A stretch of 64,000 nt of DNA from Paraburkholderia sp. CNPSo 3272. GTDB lineage: Bacteria > Pseudomonadota > Gammaproteobacteria > Burkholderiales > Burkholderiaceae. Below are positions 16,479 through 24,497 of this stretch, one piece after another (position 1 is the first letter of the stretch; each line of letters begins with the position of its first letter). A program made the translations under genes and the position numbers. The stretch covers positions 124,001 to 188,000 of the forward strand of contig NZ_JAMBPQ010000011.1 in the NCBI RefSeq assembly GCF_024206495.1, given 5' to 3'. The notes under the pieces are model-generated. The model was given only the letters and a program-made list of their open reading frames with translations. It was not told the origin of the DNA and ran no database searches.

Positions 16479-16522
16479 TCGGGCTTGAGCGCGAGCGCCG
16501 CCTTCAACGCCCGGGCCGCAAC

Positions 16523-16556
16523 TTGACTTCCCGCAAACCCTGGCAGACTGGACTCA
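16523..16556 (+). promoter_or_regulatory. ACTTGACTTC promoter element upstream of NERD gene
   Basis: TTGACTTC-N13-CAGACTGGACTCA; TTGACT at 16523-16528 and CAGACT at 16544-16549. The copy at 9868 has the same AACTTGACTTCCC and ACTGGACTCA blocks. The gene starts 22 bases downstream. Confidence 0.65.
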
Positions 16557-16577
16557 ACATCACTACAGGGGGTCCTC

Positions 16578-17297
16578 ATGCCTGGCATCTTCGCTCTTCT
16601 TGCTATCGGTTTCGTCGGCTGGCGATTGATCCGGCGCGTCCCACGTAAGCGCACGGCCCGCTTCGGCGATCGCTCACCCGCCACACGCGCGCTCGTGCGC
16701 GGAGAAGCAGGCGAGGAGGCAGTGCGCGCAGAACTGCGCCGCGTTCTCACGGCCCTGTGTGGCAACGACTTTTACCTGCACGACGGCGCCGTGCTTCTTC
16801 GCCACGCGCCGGGTACCGCCTTTCCGACTGCGGAGATCGACCATCTTGCAGTCACGCCGTTCGGCCTCTTCGTGATCGAAACAAAGAATTGGTCTGGCTT
16901 GATCGAACCCGGTGCCACTTGTGATGAGTTGGTGCGTGTCGCCATCAACGGCGAGCGCGAAACGCGCCGCTCGCCCCTTGCCCAGAACAGGACGAAGGTC
17001 GCGTTCCTTTACGCAAAACTTCCCAAAGTGTGGACGATTGAGGGGCTGGGTGTGTTCGCCGCACCGGATTGCACGCTTCATCCGGACCTGCCTCCTACGC
17101 TCATTCACAGCAACGAGCTGTCGCATTGCCTGCGACTAAAACGCCACAATTTCAGGCTTTCTGGCCAGAAACCGGTCAATGTTAGTACTGCCTGGAAAGC
17201 AATTATGCACAACGCATCAATTGACGAGAAAGATCTAGAGGAACACTACGAACGTGTACGGGTTAACCCTAAAGTTGTTTTCGGAAATGCCGTATGA
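16578..17297 (+). CDS. NERD-domain membrane protein (nuclease-related)
   Basis: 239 residues, ATG 16578. An N-terminal membrane helix (about 3-19) is followed by a NERD domain: GEAGEEAVRAEL at 42-53, E86xD88 in AEIDHLAVTPFG and E101xK103 in IETKNWSG, the D...ExK pattern of restriction-endonuclease-like folds. The C-terminal region ends in a charged helix. NERD proteins occur on plasmids and in defence contexts, and nuclease activity is predicted from the motif only. The gene is headed by operator copy 2 and the promoter element. Confidence 0.85.
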   Translation: MPGIFALLAIGFVGWRLIRRVPRKRTARFGDRSPATRALVRGEAGEEAVRAELRRVLTALCGNDFYLHDGAVLLRHAPGTAFPTAEIDHLAVTPFGLFVIETKNWSGLIEPGATCDELVRVAINGERETRRSPLAQNRTKVAFLYAKLPKVWTIEGLGVFAAPDCTLHPDLPPTLIHSNELSHCLRLKRHNFRLSGQKPVNVSTAWKAIMHNASIDEKDLEEHYERVRVNPKVVFGNAV

Positions 17298-17457
17298 ATA
17301 GTCGCGCGACTAAGCAAAAGCTGCATGTTTTTCATCATCTTTCGCCGGACCTACGCCGGAATGGACGCGTACGCTAGGCCTGTACCTGCGCGCGCACAAA
17401 GAGTCCATGGCGGCGCGAACCAATAGCGCTCCATAAACACGCACGGAAAAAATAACC

Positions 17458-18759
17458 ATGAGCAACAAGAAGCCACCTGTCGATCCCTCGTTCGATCCGA
17501 GCATCCCGGAGGACGACCGCAACAAGAAGTCATCTAGCGATTCCCTGTTCGATCCGTCCATCCCGGAAGACGGCGTGACGCTCCCGAACGACGATACCGG
17601 CATCGGCGAAGACCTCTACGACCGCCACCTGCCCTCGGATGCTGACATCGCCCTCGCGGCTCGCGAGGCGTTTGGCGACAAGCTTCCGGAAGAGGCGCTC
17701 CAGGACCTGATGCAGACCAGTGCCGAGATCAACGAATCGGTGCGCCGCATCATGCACGAGCACATGCATCTCGGGTTCAAGTTTGGCGAGGTGATCCGCC
17801 GCGTGCAGACCAACTACGCCACCACCTATGGAAACACCGAGAAAACCCGAGAACGGGCGAGCAGGGAAGCAGTCGCTTATCTTGAAAAGCTTCACCGGAT
17901 CTCGAAAGGCAAGATCCTTCTGCATCTGAAAGCCTACGCTCGATTCAACGAGAACAGCGACGCCGTTGAATTTCTGCGGCTGACCGACATGCAGTACCTC
18001 CTTGCCAGCGATATCACCGACGACATCGTCGAGGAAATCATTGCGAAGAAGAAGCAAGATCCGGAAATGTCCACACGGACCGTCCAGCAGTTGATCGCAA
18101 TTCTTCGGCAGCAGCGGGACCGTATCGCCGCAGACAAAGAAGAACTGGAATCGGTAAACGACGAGTACGCCGGCCTCATGGAGCAATTCAACTCTGCATC
18201 GAGCGAAACCAATCGCCTGAAGCAGGAGATCGAGCGGCTGCGTTCTCAGCAGAAGAGCGCGCAGGACGCCACGGACCGCTTGCGTAACGAACTCACTCTG
18301 AGCAGCCAGAGCTCCAGCGCGCTCCACCAGCAGCTTCACGACACGCAGGAAAAGCTTGACACCGTGCGCCGTGAGAATCTCGCTCTGAGTGCGCGCAAGC
18401 CCGACATGCAAGACCCACAGGTGAAGGAAGACCTCAAGCGCCTAGAGGATCTCTATGACGAACTGCGAGAGAAAAAGCGCGAACTCGACGCCGAGCTCGA
18501 GGAAAAGTCGGAGCGGCGCGCGCAGCTCGAAGCGGAACTCGAAGAAGGCACGGCTGCCGTCGAAGCTGCACGACGGCTGGACGAAGAAATGAATGCGCTC
18601 GTGAAAGACTTCAGCACTTTCGCACAGCGCTACAGCAGCGCACAGCTTCTTTGCACCGCAGACGGCAATCCCGGCCGCTTCAAGCCGCTGTTTCAGGCTC
18701 TCGGCGACCTCGTCGGCAAGTTCCATCTCGAGATCACCGCCGCAGTGAAGGCTGCATAA
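17458..18759 (+). CDS. Large coiled-coil plasmid protein
   Basis: 433 residues, ATG 17458 with only a weak upstream site. The N-terminus has a tandem duplication of FDPSIPED (residues about 12-19 and 31-38). A helical domain covers about 60-185, then a long coiled coil with heptads at about 190-385 (QQRDRIAADKEELESV, RLKQEIERLRSQQKSA, LYDELREKKRELDAEL). The overall plan recalls KfrA-type plasmid filament proteins and H-NS-like spacers, but no KfrA N-terminal HTH is recognised. Its gene is followed by the FlhC-like gene. Confidence 0.7.
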   Translation: MSNKKPPVDPSFDPSIPEDDRNKKSSSDSLFDPSIPEDGVTLPNDDTGIGEDLYDRHLPSDADIALAAREAFGDKLPEEALQDLMQTSAEINESVRRIMHEHMHLGFKFGEVIRRVQTNYATTYGNTEKTRERASREAVAYLEKLHRISKGKILLHLKAYARFNENSDAVEFLRLTDMQYLLASDITDDIVEEIIAKKKQDPEMSTRTVQQLIAILRQQRDRIAADKEELESVNDEYAGLMEQFNSASSETNRLKQEIERLRSQQKSAQDATDRLRNELTLSSQSSSALHQQLHDTQEKLDTVRRENLALSARKPDMQDPQVKEDLKRLEDLYDELREKKRELDAELEEKSERRAQLEAELEEGTAAVEAARRLDEEMNALVKDFSTFAQRYSSAQLLCTADGNPGRFKPLFQALGDLVGKFHLEITAAVKAA

Positions 18760-18836
18760 CCTGTAACGAGTTCCGCGATTGTGGCCACACCGAATGGCCG
18801 CGCGAGAGACACCGAAAAATATAAGAATTGGAAAAA

Positions 18837-20042
18837 ATGAGTACAGAACCGAATCACGTCAAGTCCGTGGATGACTACAAGGCCATCGAGCGGCTCTACC
18901 TTCCCCAATGGATCGCCGAACGAATCCGGGGCATCAACTACGATCTGGTCGATCACATCAAGGATGTCCTGATCTCGAACCCAGCGTTCAACGCGATCTA
19001 TCGCGTCGAGGTCAAGGAGATCGTTCACCTGCGTCGCAACGAGAGTTCGCTGCGAAGCCTCCTCGGTGCACCATTTCTCATGCTCTCGCCATCGCTGCCG
19101 ACCATTGAGGACTGGCGCTGCTTCGTCGATGCGACGCCCACGACGCGCGCGGTTGACGAACTGCGCCGCAAGATGCCGCCGGTGCGTGACGCGCTTACGA
19201 CGCAGGCGATCCTGCATCACAACCGCCAGTTCCTCGACGTGATCCAGGCAGTGGCAAACACAAGCGTCCTGAGTGCTCCGCTGCTCGGGATGACCCCGGA
19301 CCTCGCTCGATACCTTGGCGAACTGCCCGGATACAAACTGCGCACAGCGCTCGAACGCATCCGCGACCTGCCACTTTTCCAGTGGCGCTTCACTTCTCCG
19401 GCATTCTGGTTCGAGTTCACCGCGAACGATCTCCTTTACGACCAGGTCGCCCACCACATCATGTCCACGACGCCCTTTCGCGCAGGCGAGCTGCCCCACA
19501 CCGCGAACTGGGCCGACCTGCGCCTGGGTCGGGAAACTCACGAAATGTACGCGGCCGCCCTCATGGCGCACGGATGCCGTGCCAGCACGGCTGCGACCCT
19601 CTTTCGCCTGCCCCAAAGCAAGACTCGCCAGATGTACATGGCAATTCACGGCAAACCCTCCCCGTGCGGCAACCTGCCCAACTCGCTGCAGTGGTTCGTT
19701 GAGAGGCCCCAACAACGCCTGCACTCGACGGTGTTCATATGGCTCTATCGTTCTGCGCTGAATATGGGCGCCAATACGCCCCAGGCGCTGATCGCCGCCG
19801 CGGATCTGTACAACCATCTGTTCCCCTCAGGACGCGCATTACTTGCCACCGATCGTGGCTACAACCTCACCCGAGCGATGGCCGCAGATGCACGGCTTTC
19901 AATCGCGCCATGCCGCGAATGCAGCACGCACTACATCGTCTCGAACAACGAGTCGAAGATCGAAATGCGCAACAGCTTCACCTGCCCGGCATGCAGCGAC
20001 ACCCTTGTGGGCCGAGTGCGACTCGCGAAGGGAGCCGTCTAA
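18837..20042 (+). CDS. FlhC-family transcription activator with long N-terminus
   Basis: 401 residues, ATG 18837. Residues about 228-390 follow the FlhC pattern closely: helix MYAAALMAHGCRASTAATLF, then GKPSPCGNLPNSLQWF, SALNMGANTPQALIAAADLY, RGYNLTRAM, and a zinc site C359xxC362...C383xxC386. FlhC normally works with FlhD to activate flagellar genes; SXT/R391 elements use related SetCD to activate transfer. Here FlhC is fused to about 220 N-terminal residues without clear match and no FlhD is seen. A role as activator of plasmid genes, possibly transfer, is inferred. Confidence 0.75.
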   Translation: MSTEPNHVKSVDDYKAIERLYLPQWIAERIRGINYDLVDHIKDVLISNPAFNAIYRVEVKEIVHLRRNESSLRSLLGAPFLMLSPSLPTIEDWRCFVDATPTTRAVDELRRKMPPVRDALTTQAILHHNRQFLDVIQAVANTSVLSAPLLGMTPDLARYLGELPGYKLRTALERIRDLPLFQWRFTSPAFWFEFTANDLLYDQVAHHIMSTTPFRAGELPHTANWADLRLGRETHEMYAAALMAHGCRASTAATLFRLPQSKTRQMYMAIHGKPSPCGNLPNSLQWFVERPQQRLHSTVFIWLYRSALNMGANTPQALIAAADLYNHLFPSGRALLATDRGYNLTRAMAADARLSIAPCRECSTHYIVSNNESKIEMRNSFTCPACSDTLVGRVRLAKGAV

Positions 20043-20210
20043 ATGCAAAGTCACGAGCTTCCCGCCGGCCTCGTAGTCTTCAGCGCCGATGGCAAGGCGC
20101 AGTTCGGCTGGCAGAACCCCGAAACCGGCGCGTACTACGCCGAAGATGACGGGCACTGCATCGTTGACGCGGTCGGCGGCGTGCCGTGGCACGCAGGCTC
20201 GATGCACTAA
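20043..20210 (+). CDS. 55-residue hypothetical protein
   Basis: ATG 20043 follows directly after the FlhC-like stop codon (TAAATG), so it is translationally coupled. The product (GLVVFSADGKAQFGWQNPE... DDGHCIVDAVGG) looks like a small beta-sheet protein with no membrane or signal segment. No family recognised. Confidence 0.55.
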   Translation: MQSHELPAGLVVFSADGKAQFGWQNPETGAYYAEDDGHCIVDAVGGVPWHAGSMH

Positions 20211-20223
20211 CGGGAGCGCTGCG

Positions 20224-20592
20224 ATGAATGACCTCGCGTGGATGGTTCGCGACAGCACGTCGGCTTGGCTTCGCGGATACGGAGACCTGCGCTTCGACCA
20301 GTACGAGAGCTTCTATCGCAAGGCGCTCACAGTGCACGGTGCACCAAGCGACCTCGAACAGATCAACGAGGAATATGCTCGATGGATCGAAGGGCGACCG
20401 AGCAGGATGCTTTCACTGCTTAACCGTCCAGTGGTCGCACACGCACTTATCGCCTTTACGGCGGTCTGGATCGGCGGGCAGGCGGTTCCCCATCTCGCTG
20501 GCATCGCGCCGAAGTCAACCGGTGCCCTTCTGGTCGCCGCATTCATCGGGCTGCGCGTCTTCCATCGAAAGCGCCGCAAGCGCGGAAATTGA
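20224..20592 (+). CDS. 122-residue membrane protein
   Basis: ATG 20224 behind GGGAGCGCTGC. Residues 1-70 are soluble and Trp/Tyr/Arg-rich; two hydrophobic helices follow at about 72-90 and 98-112, and the C-terminus is very basic (RVFHRKRRKRGN). No family recognised. It ends the operon that starts at the NERD gene, and an intrinsic terminator follows 14 bases after the stop. Confidence 0.62.
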   Translation: MNDLAWMVRDSTSAWLRGYGDLRFDQYESFYRKALTVHGAPSDLEQINEEYARWIEGRPSRMLSLLNRPVVAHALIAFTAVWIGGQAVPHLAGIAPKSTGALLVAAFIGLRVFHRKRRKRGN

Positions 20593-20605
20593 CGCAATTC
20601 GCATA

Positions 20606-20638
20606 GAAGCCCGCTTCACCGGCGGGCTTCTTCAGTTT
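20606..20638 (+). terminator. Intrinsic terminator after membrane protein gene
   Basis: Perfect 9-bp stem GAAGCCCGC/GCGGGCTTC (20606-20630), followed by TTCAGTTTT. It closes the NERD-to-membrane-protein operon. Confidence 0.78.
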
Positions 20639-20705
20639 TCGCTTAAAGAACCTTCGGATTCTTTCCGTTTACCCCTAGAGTGTGCCCCGCTTCCGCCACG
20701 GGAAC

Positions 20706-20739
20706 TTGACTTCGCTCCCGGCCTGGCAAACTGGTATCA
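20706..20739 (+). promoter_or_regulatory. ACTTGACTTC promoter element upstream of CAP lipoprotein
   Basis: TTGACTTC-N13-CAAACTGGTATCA; TTGACT at 20706-20711, CAAACT at 20727-20732. It starts right after the previous terminator, so it is very likely the real promoter of the gene at 20785. Confidence 0.7.
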
Positions 20740-20784
20740 GGCTCGCGCGAGGGGCGCAGCTAAACCACCAAGGACCTGAAGAAA

Positions 20785-21792
20785 ATGAAACAGAACAAGA
20801 TCACCGCGCTCACCGCCTTTTCCTTTGCAGCCGCTTTGGCGCTTTCCGCTTGCGGTGGCGGTGGCGGCGGTAGCGGGGGCTCGGGCAGCAACAACTCGTC
20901 ATCGGGCTCGGGCTCGACCGGCTCCGGCACGACTACCCCTTCCACGTCGACTGGCAACGTGTCGACGCCGCAGTACGCATCGGCGAGCGCGCAACAAGCC
21001 ATTTTTGACCAGATCAATACGCAGCGTCAGGCGTGCGGCTTCCCGGCACTGACGGAAAACACACTTCTCGATCAGGCATCGCAAGCTCATGCGGACTACA
21101 TCGGAAAGAACGGCGGTACGATCACTGATGATGAAGTTTCGGGCAACCCGGGCTTCAGTGGCGCCACATATGCGGATCGCGCAACCCACGTCGGCTATCC
21201 CGCGAGTTCCGTAGTAACGGCAGGCGAAAGCGCCGGCTACTACACGAACGCAACGCTGAGCGAAGCCGCTTACGGCGCGAACATCGCAACCGCATGGTCG
21301 AGCGGGGTCTATCATGTAGCGGCTTTCGTGTGGCCGGTTACTCAAATCGGCGTCGGCTGGAACGAGACGACTTACAACGGTTTCCCCGAGGCGCATGGCG
21401 TCATTACGGTCACGAATCTGCAGCCGATGAGCGGCAGCCTCCCCACGATGTTCCCGTGTGAGGGCGCGACGGGGGTGCCCTATAAGGTCGTTGGCGAGAC
21501 CCCCGCCGCGCCCAATACGAGCGGCGCTTGGGGACCTGCTGTAGCCCTAGGCGCCAATTCGGGCGACACGATCGCATTGACGTCTGCAACGCTGACCGAC
21601 ACTTCGGGCAACGTCATCAACCTGCAACTGCTCAATTCGACGAATGATCCGAACAAGCTGATTCAAGCTTTCGAGGCGGTTGCTTACCCTGCGACGCCGC
21701 TTTCGCCGAACACGAAGTATTCGGCGGTGGTCTCGGGAACCATTAACGGTACGCCTTTCACTCGTACCCGCACGTTCACGACCGGTAGCTAA
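20785..21792 (+). CDS. CAP/SCP-domain lipoprotein
   Basis: 335 residues. A lipobox ALSAC with Cys23 and a Gly/Ser/Thr-rich linker (24-60) indicate an exported lipoprotein. Residues about 65-200 form a CAP domain: INTQRQACGFPALTENTLLDQASQAHADYI, then TAGES and the AWSSGVYHVA region and GVGW. The C-terminal 110 residues look like an Ig-like module (PLSPNTKYSAVVSGTINGTP). CAP proteins of bacteria are poorly understood and often bind surfaces or act on other cells; here surface display near a pilus operon is suggestive. It has its own promoter and shared bidirectional terminator. Confidence 0.85.
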   Translation: MKQNKITALTAFSFAAALALSACGGGGGGSGGSGSNNSSSGSGSTGSGTTTPSTSTGNVSTPQYASASAQQAIFDQINTQRQACGFPALTENTLLDQASQAHADYIGKNGGTITDDEVSGNPGFSGATYADRATHVGYPASSVVTAGESAGYYTNATLSEAAYGANIATAWSSGVYHVAAFVWPVTQIGVGWNETTYNGFPEAHGVITVTNLQPMSGSLPTMFPCEGATGVPYKVVGETPAAPNTSGAWGPAVALGANSGDTIALTSATLTDTSGNVINLQLLNSTNDPNKLIQAFEAVAYPATPLSPNTKYSAVVSGTINGTPFTRTRTFTTGS

Positions 21793-21820
21793 CCGGCTAG
21801 TCTTTCTGGATAGTCGCAAT

Positions 21821-21859
21821 AAAAAAGGGGGGCAGTCTTCACAGGCTGCACCCCTTTTT
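21821..21859. terminator. Bidirectional terminator between CAP gene and pil operon
   Basis: AAAAGGGGGGCAG and CTGCACCCCTTTTT arms; A-run on the left and T-run on the right. It can stop transcription of the plus-strand CAP gene and of the convergent minus-strand pil operon. Confidence 0.8.
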
Positions 21860-21892
21860 ACTACACCTGAAAGCGTACCCACTGCAACGCGA

Positions 21893-22648
21893 TCAATGGC
21901 ACGTGCCAGGGTTTTTCATCATGCCGACAAGGAGTAAATACGCGACATTATTCGTCCCAGTCTGGAGATAGCAGATACTTGCGGCAACGATGCCGGGCTG
22001 TCCGGTATTGGCGTCAATCTGACCAGCTTGAGCAACGAAAATGTCGTACACATTGCCGTCCGAGGAAACAGGCATCGAGCCAGTAGTCGCGGGATAAGCC
22101 CCATTGCAGTAGAGATTTGGTGCGATTGAACCTGCGCCATTCATGACTGGCATATAAACGTTGCTATAGCTAGCCGCGCCTGTCATCGTGCCGCTGGAAG
22201 AAATAGCGTACTGCGAGGCAGGAGGTCTAAGTACCGTCCCAGCTATCGTGCCCGGGAAATTGCCGGTTGCTTCACATGCGGCTAGCTGCGTGGGTGGAGT
22301 GACCTGGCGGGCCTGCGGGACGCAAACCAAGCCAACCCATTCAGATCCGTTCCACACGGGCGCCGATTGTTGATCGTATCCAGGCGCGCATGTCGGCGGC
22401 GCGTCGTAGTGACACGCCGGCTGCGTAAATCCCGAGCCTATCCACTTCGCTGGCGTGAGCGTGGTCCAACCGACACCGGTCGAGCAGGTTGGCGGTGTCT
22501 GCGGCGCTCGGTATTGCGGCCCAAGGCAGCTCGAATCCTGATAGCCATAGGAGCAATGCGCTGGGGCCTCCGCTTTCGCACTCGCCGCGCCGAGCAACAG
22601 AATCAGTCCAAGTGCAAAGCGCTTCCAGCGCGACATGCCGTTTTTCAT
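21893..22648 (-). CDS. Exported Cys-rich protein, last gene of pil operon
   Basis: 251 residues from ATG 22648. A typical signal peptide (basic WKRF, then hydrophobic ALGLILLLGAAS and AKA cleavage near residue 26) is followed by a Cys-rich region with three PPTC-type or PAC-type units (about 30-95) and a region with Ser/Thr/Ala-rich beta-strand pattern. It starts 12 bases after pilV and thus belongs to the operon. The position and architecture suggest a pilus-tip-associated or adhesin-like product. No homologue recognised. Confidence 0.62.
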   Translation of the reverse strand: MKNGMSRWKRFALGLILLLGAASAKAEAPAHCSYGYQDSSCLGPQYRAPQTPPTCSTGVGWTTLTPAKWIGSGFTQPACHYDAPPTCAPGYDQQSAPVWNGSEWVGLVCVPQARQVTPPTQLAACEATGNFPGTIAGTVLRPPASQYAISSSGTMTGAASYSNVYMPVMNGAGSIAPNLYCNGAYPATTGSMPVSSDGNVYDIFVAQAGQIDANTGQPGIVAASICYLQTGTNNVAYLLLVGMMKNPGTCH

Positions 22649-22659
22649 GGCTGCTATTC

Positions 22660-23880
22660 CTAATAAGCACAGTAGGTTTCGACGACACCTTGTGCGCCAA
22701 TGTTGCTGTTCGAGCCGTCGGTCAAATAGACAGTCCAAGGTCCGGTCCCGGTCGAATAGGCGTTGAACTGGGCGGTCGTGTTGATGTTGAAGCTCTGGGG
22801 CACCAGCAGGATCTGGGGGGATCCCCCTGCAGAGCATTGCGGCGCCGGAACGTAGCTCCCATACCCGACCGTGTAGTACTGGTAGCGCGGAGCGGGACCG
22901 CTGACCGGGACCCACTGGTTGTAGAGGCAGGACAGCAACTGGCCAGACCCGTCTGCATTGGCTGCGACGCGCGTGGTGCCGGAAGTCGAGGCGCAGCTCG
23001 CGCGAGGCGTCGCCGTGTTCGCCACCTCCAGCGCGCCGTAGACCGTCGCGTTGCCATGCACCGCGGCCGTGCCCGTGTCGATCGGCGCGGGCGCCGTGCC
23101 CGCAGAATTCTGCACATAGAGCGTCGAGGGCGTGCGCACCGCATTTGAAACCGCGACGTTTGACGCCGACACCGCGGGCACTGCGATCGTGCCCGTCGCG
23201 TCGATGCTGTTGACGTTGTGCAAACTCACGCCGTTGACGTTCTGGTCGCCAGTCCACGTCAGGCTGCCGTCACGCCGGATGTAAAGCGAGTTGCCGTCGG
23301 AGTTCTGGCCGTTGGTCGCCAGAATCGCGGCCGCGGGCGTCCCCGTAAGTGGGTTGTTTGCGGTCCACGCGCCGTTGAGTCCTGAGATCGTTGCGGCATT
23401 GCGGGTCGACGAATAGCCGAACTGCACGTCCTGTGAGTTCGCCGCTACAGCGATCTGCGCCGCGCCCGACACGTCCGGTTTGCCGTTCCGCGCGTATGGA
23501 AGCGACGGGTAGAAGATCCAGGACACGTGGCAGTTGCCTGCCGTTTCCGTACAGCCAGCCGGAAGCATGCTCATCTGGATCGTGTAGGTCCCGCCCCAGA
23601 ACGGCCCGGCGCGGTACGCCTGCTTCAGATTGCCAGCGGTCTGCAGGTCCGCAATGGTAGGCGCAGTCAACGTCGAGTTGCCCGACTGCGTGTACTGGGT
23701 GAGCAGCGTCGAGAAGTTCTCGTTGGCCCAGCGGCCCAGAGCGTCCGTGATCACCGCCTCGTTCTGGCCTTCAGTAGCGAGCAACGATGCCAGATGCTTC
23801 TGGATGTCCTCGCGGATCGAGTACACCGTCAGGATCGCGGACGCCGCGAGGAAAACCGCCATCTCGATAATGCTGCCCAT
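22660..23880 (-). CDS. pilV: Type IVb minor pilin PilV (shufflon-type)
   Basis: 406 residues, ATG 23880 with AGGACCAGG upstream. The N-terminus is a type IV pilin helix (IEMAVFLAASAILTVY) after an exceptionally short leader, apparently just MG. The domain WANENFSTLLTQY and the repeated GNLKQAY and WIFYPSL segments match the N-terminal constant part of R64 PilV. The C-terminal part is beta-rich and variable, the usual receptor-selecting tip. There is no shufflon recombinase or repeat array next to it, so the tip is presumably fixed. Confidence 0.82.
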   Translation of the reverse strand: MGSIIEMAVFLAASAILTVYSIREDIQKHLASLLATEGQNEAVITDALGRWANENFSTLLTQYTQSGNSTLTAPTIADLQTAGNLKQAYRAGPFWGGTYTIQMSMLPAGCTETAGNCHVSWIFYPSLPYARNGKPDVSGAAQIAVAANSQDVQFGYSSTRNAATISGLNGAWTANNPLTGTPAAAILATNGQNSDGNSLYIRRDGSLTWTGDQNVNGVSLHNVNSIDATGTIAVPAVSASNVAVSNAVRTPSTLYVQNSAGTAPAPIDTGTAAVHGNATVYGALEVANTATPRASCASTSGTTRVAANADGSGQLLSCLYNQWVPVSGPAPRYQYYTVGYGSYVPAPQCSAGGSPQILLVPQSFNINTTAQFNAYSTGTGPWTVYLTDGSNSNIGAQGVVETYCAY

Positions 23881-23889
23881 ACCTGGTCC

Positions 23890-24489
23890 TTAGCTGCGCG
23901 TCGTGTACATCGCCACCGTGGCCACGTCGCCACCGGAGGCACACGCATTGCCCGCCGTCGCACTGCTGAACTTCGTCGACGGGCTCGACACGACGGTGCC
24001 ATTCACCGTCACCTCGGTGAAGATGTCGGCGACCGCGCTGATCGACATCGAGCAGACCGCCTTCGGCACCGGATAGCTCGTCACGATCGCGTCGTTCGAC
24101 GACGTGACCGTGCCGGGTTCCGCGGTCACCTGGCCACCGAAAATCCCCGTCACCGAGGAGTTGTCGCTAGCCACGCGAGCGCCTGCCGCATCGAACGCGT
24201 GATTCTGCGCGAGCGTCGCCAGCGACTCGGCCGAAAAGTCGGAGTCGTTCGCGGTGGCGTTCTGGATGCCCGTGTGGAACATGCCCGCCTCGCTCTTGAA
24301 GGTGGACGACTGCACCATGTTGCGCACGAACGGAACGCCGTAGAAGAGCGCAAGCGATAGCAGGGCGGCAGCGCCGAGCACCGCGCCCGCCTCGATCAGC
24401 GACAGTTCGCCGCTCTGCTTTTTCAGGCGGCCGAGACGACGATGGAATTCCTTCTGCTCGGGCGTGCGTTGGGAGACGTTGGTTTTCAT
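23890..24489 (-). CDS. pilS: Type IVb major prepilin PilS
   Basis: 199 residues, ATG 24489. A long basic leader (RTPEQKEFHRRLGRLKKQ) is followed by SGELSLIEAGAVLGAAALLS, the pilin N-terminal helix with the conserved Glu. The usual Gly-1 would place Glu at +6 rather than +5, so the cleavage site is not canonical. The rest is a globular pilin domain with two Cys (about 144 and 180) near the C-terminus that could form the D-loop disulfide. It is encoded between pilR and pilV, as in R64. Confidence 0.85.
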   Translation of the reverse strand: MKTNVSQRTPEQKEFHRRLGRLKKQSGELSLIEAGAVLGAAALLSLALFYGVPFVRNMVQSSTFKSEAGMFHTGIQNATANDSDFSAESLATLAQNHAFDAAGARVASDNSSVTGIFGGQVTAEPGTVTSSNDAIVTSYPVPKAVCSMSISAVADIFTEVTVNGTVVSSPSTKFSSATAGNACASGGDVATVAMYTTRS

Positions 24490-24497
24490 GGAGGTCC

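Larger units (their letters stand above)
16124..16577. other. 454-bp divergent control region
   Basis: Lies between the minus-strand DNA-metabolism operon and the plus-strand NERD gene. It contains operator repeat copy 2 (16426-16478) and the promoter element at 16523. No coding sequence seen. Confidence 0.55.
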
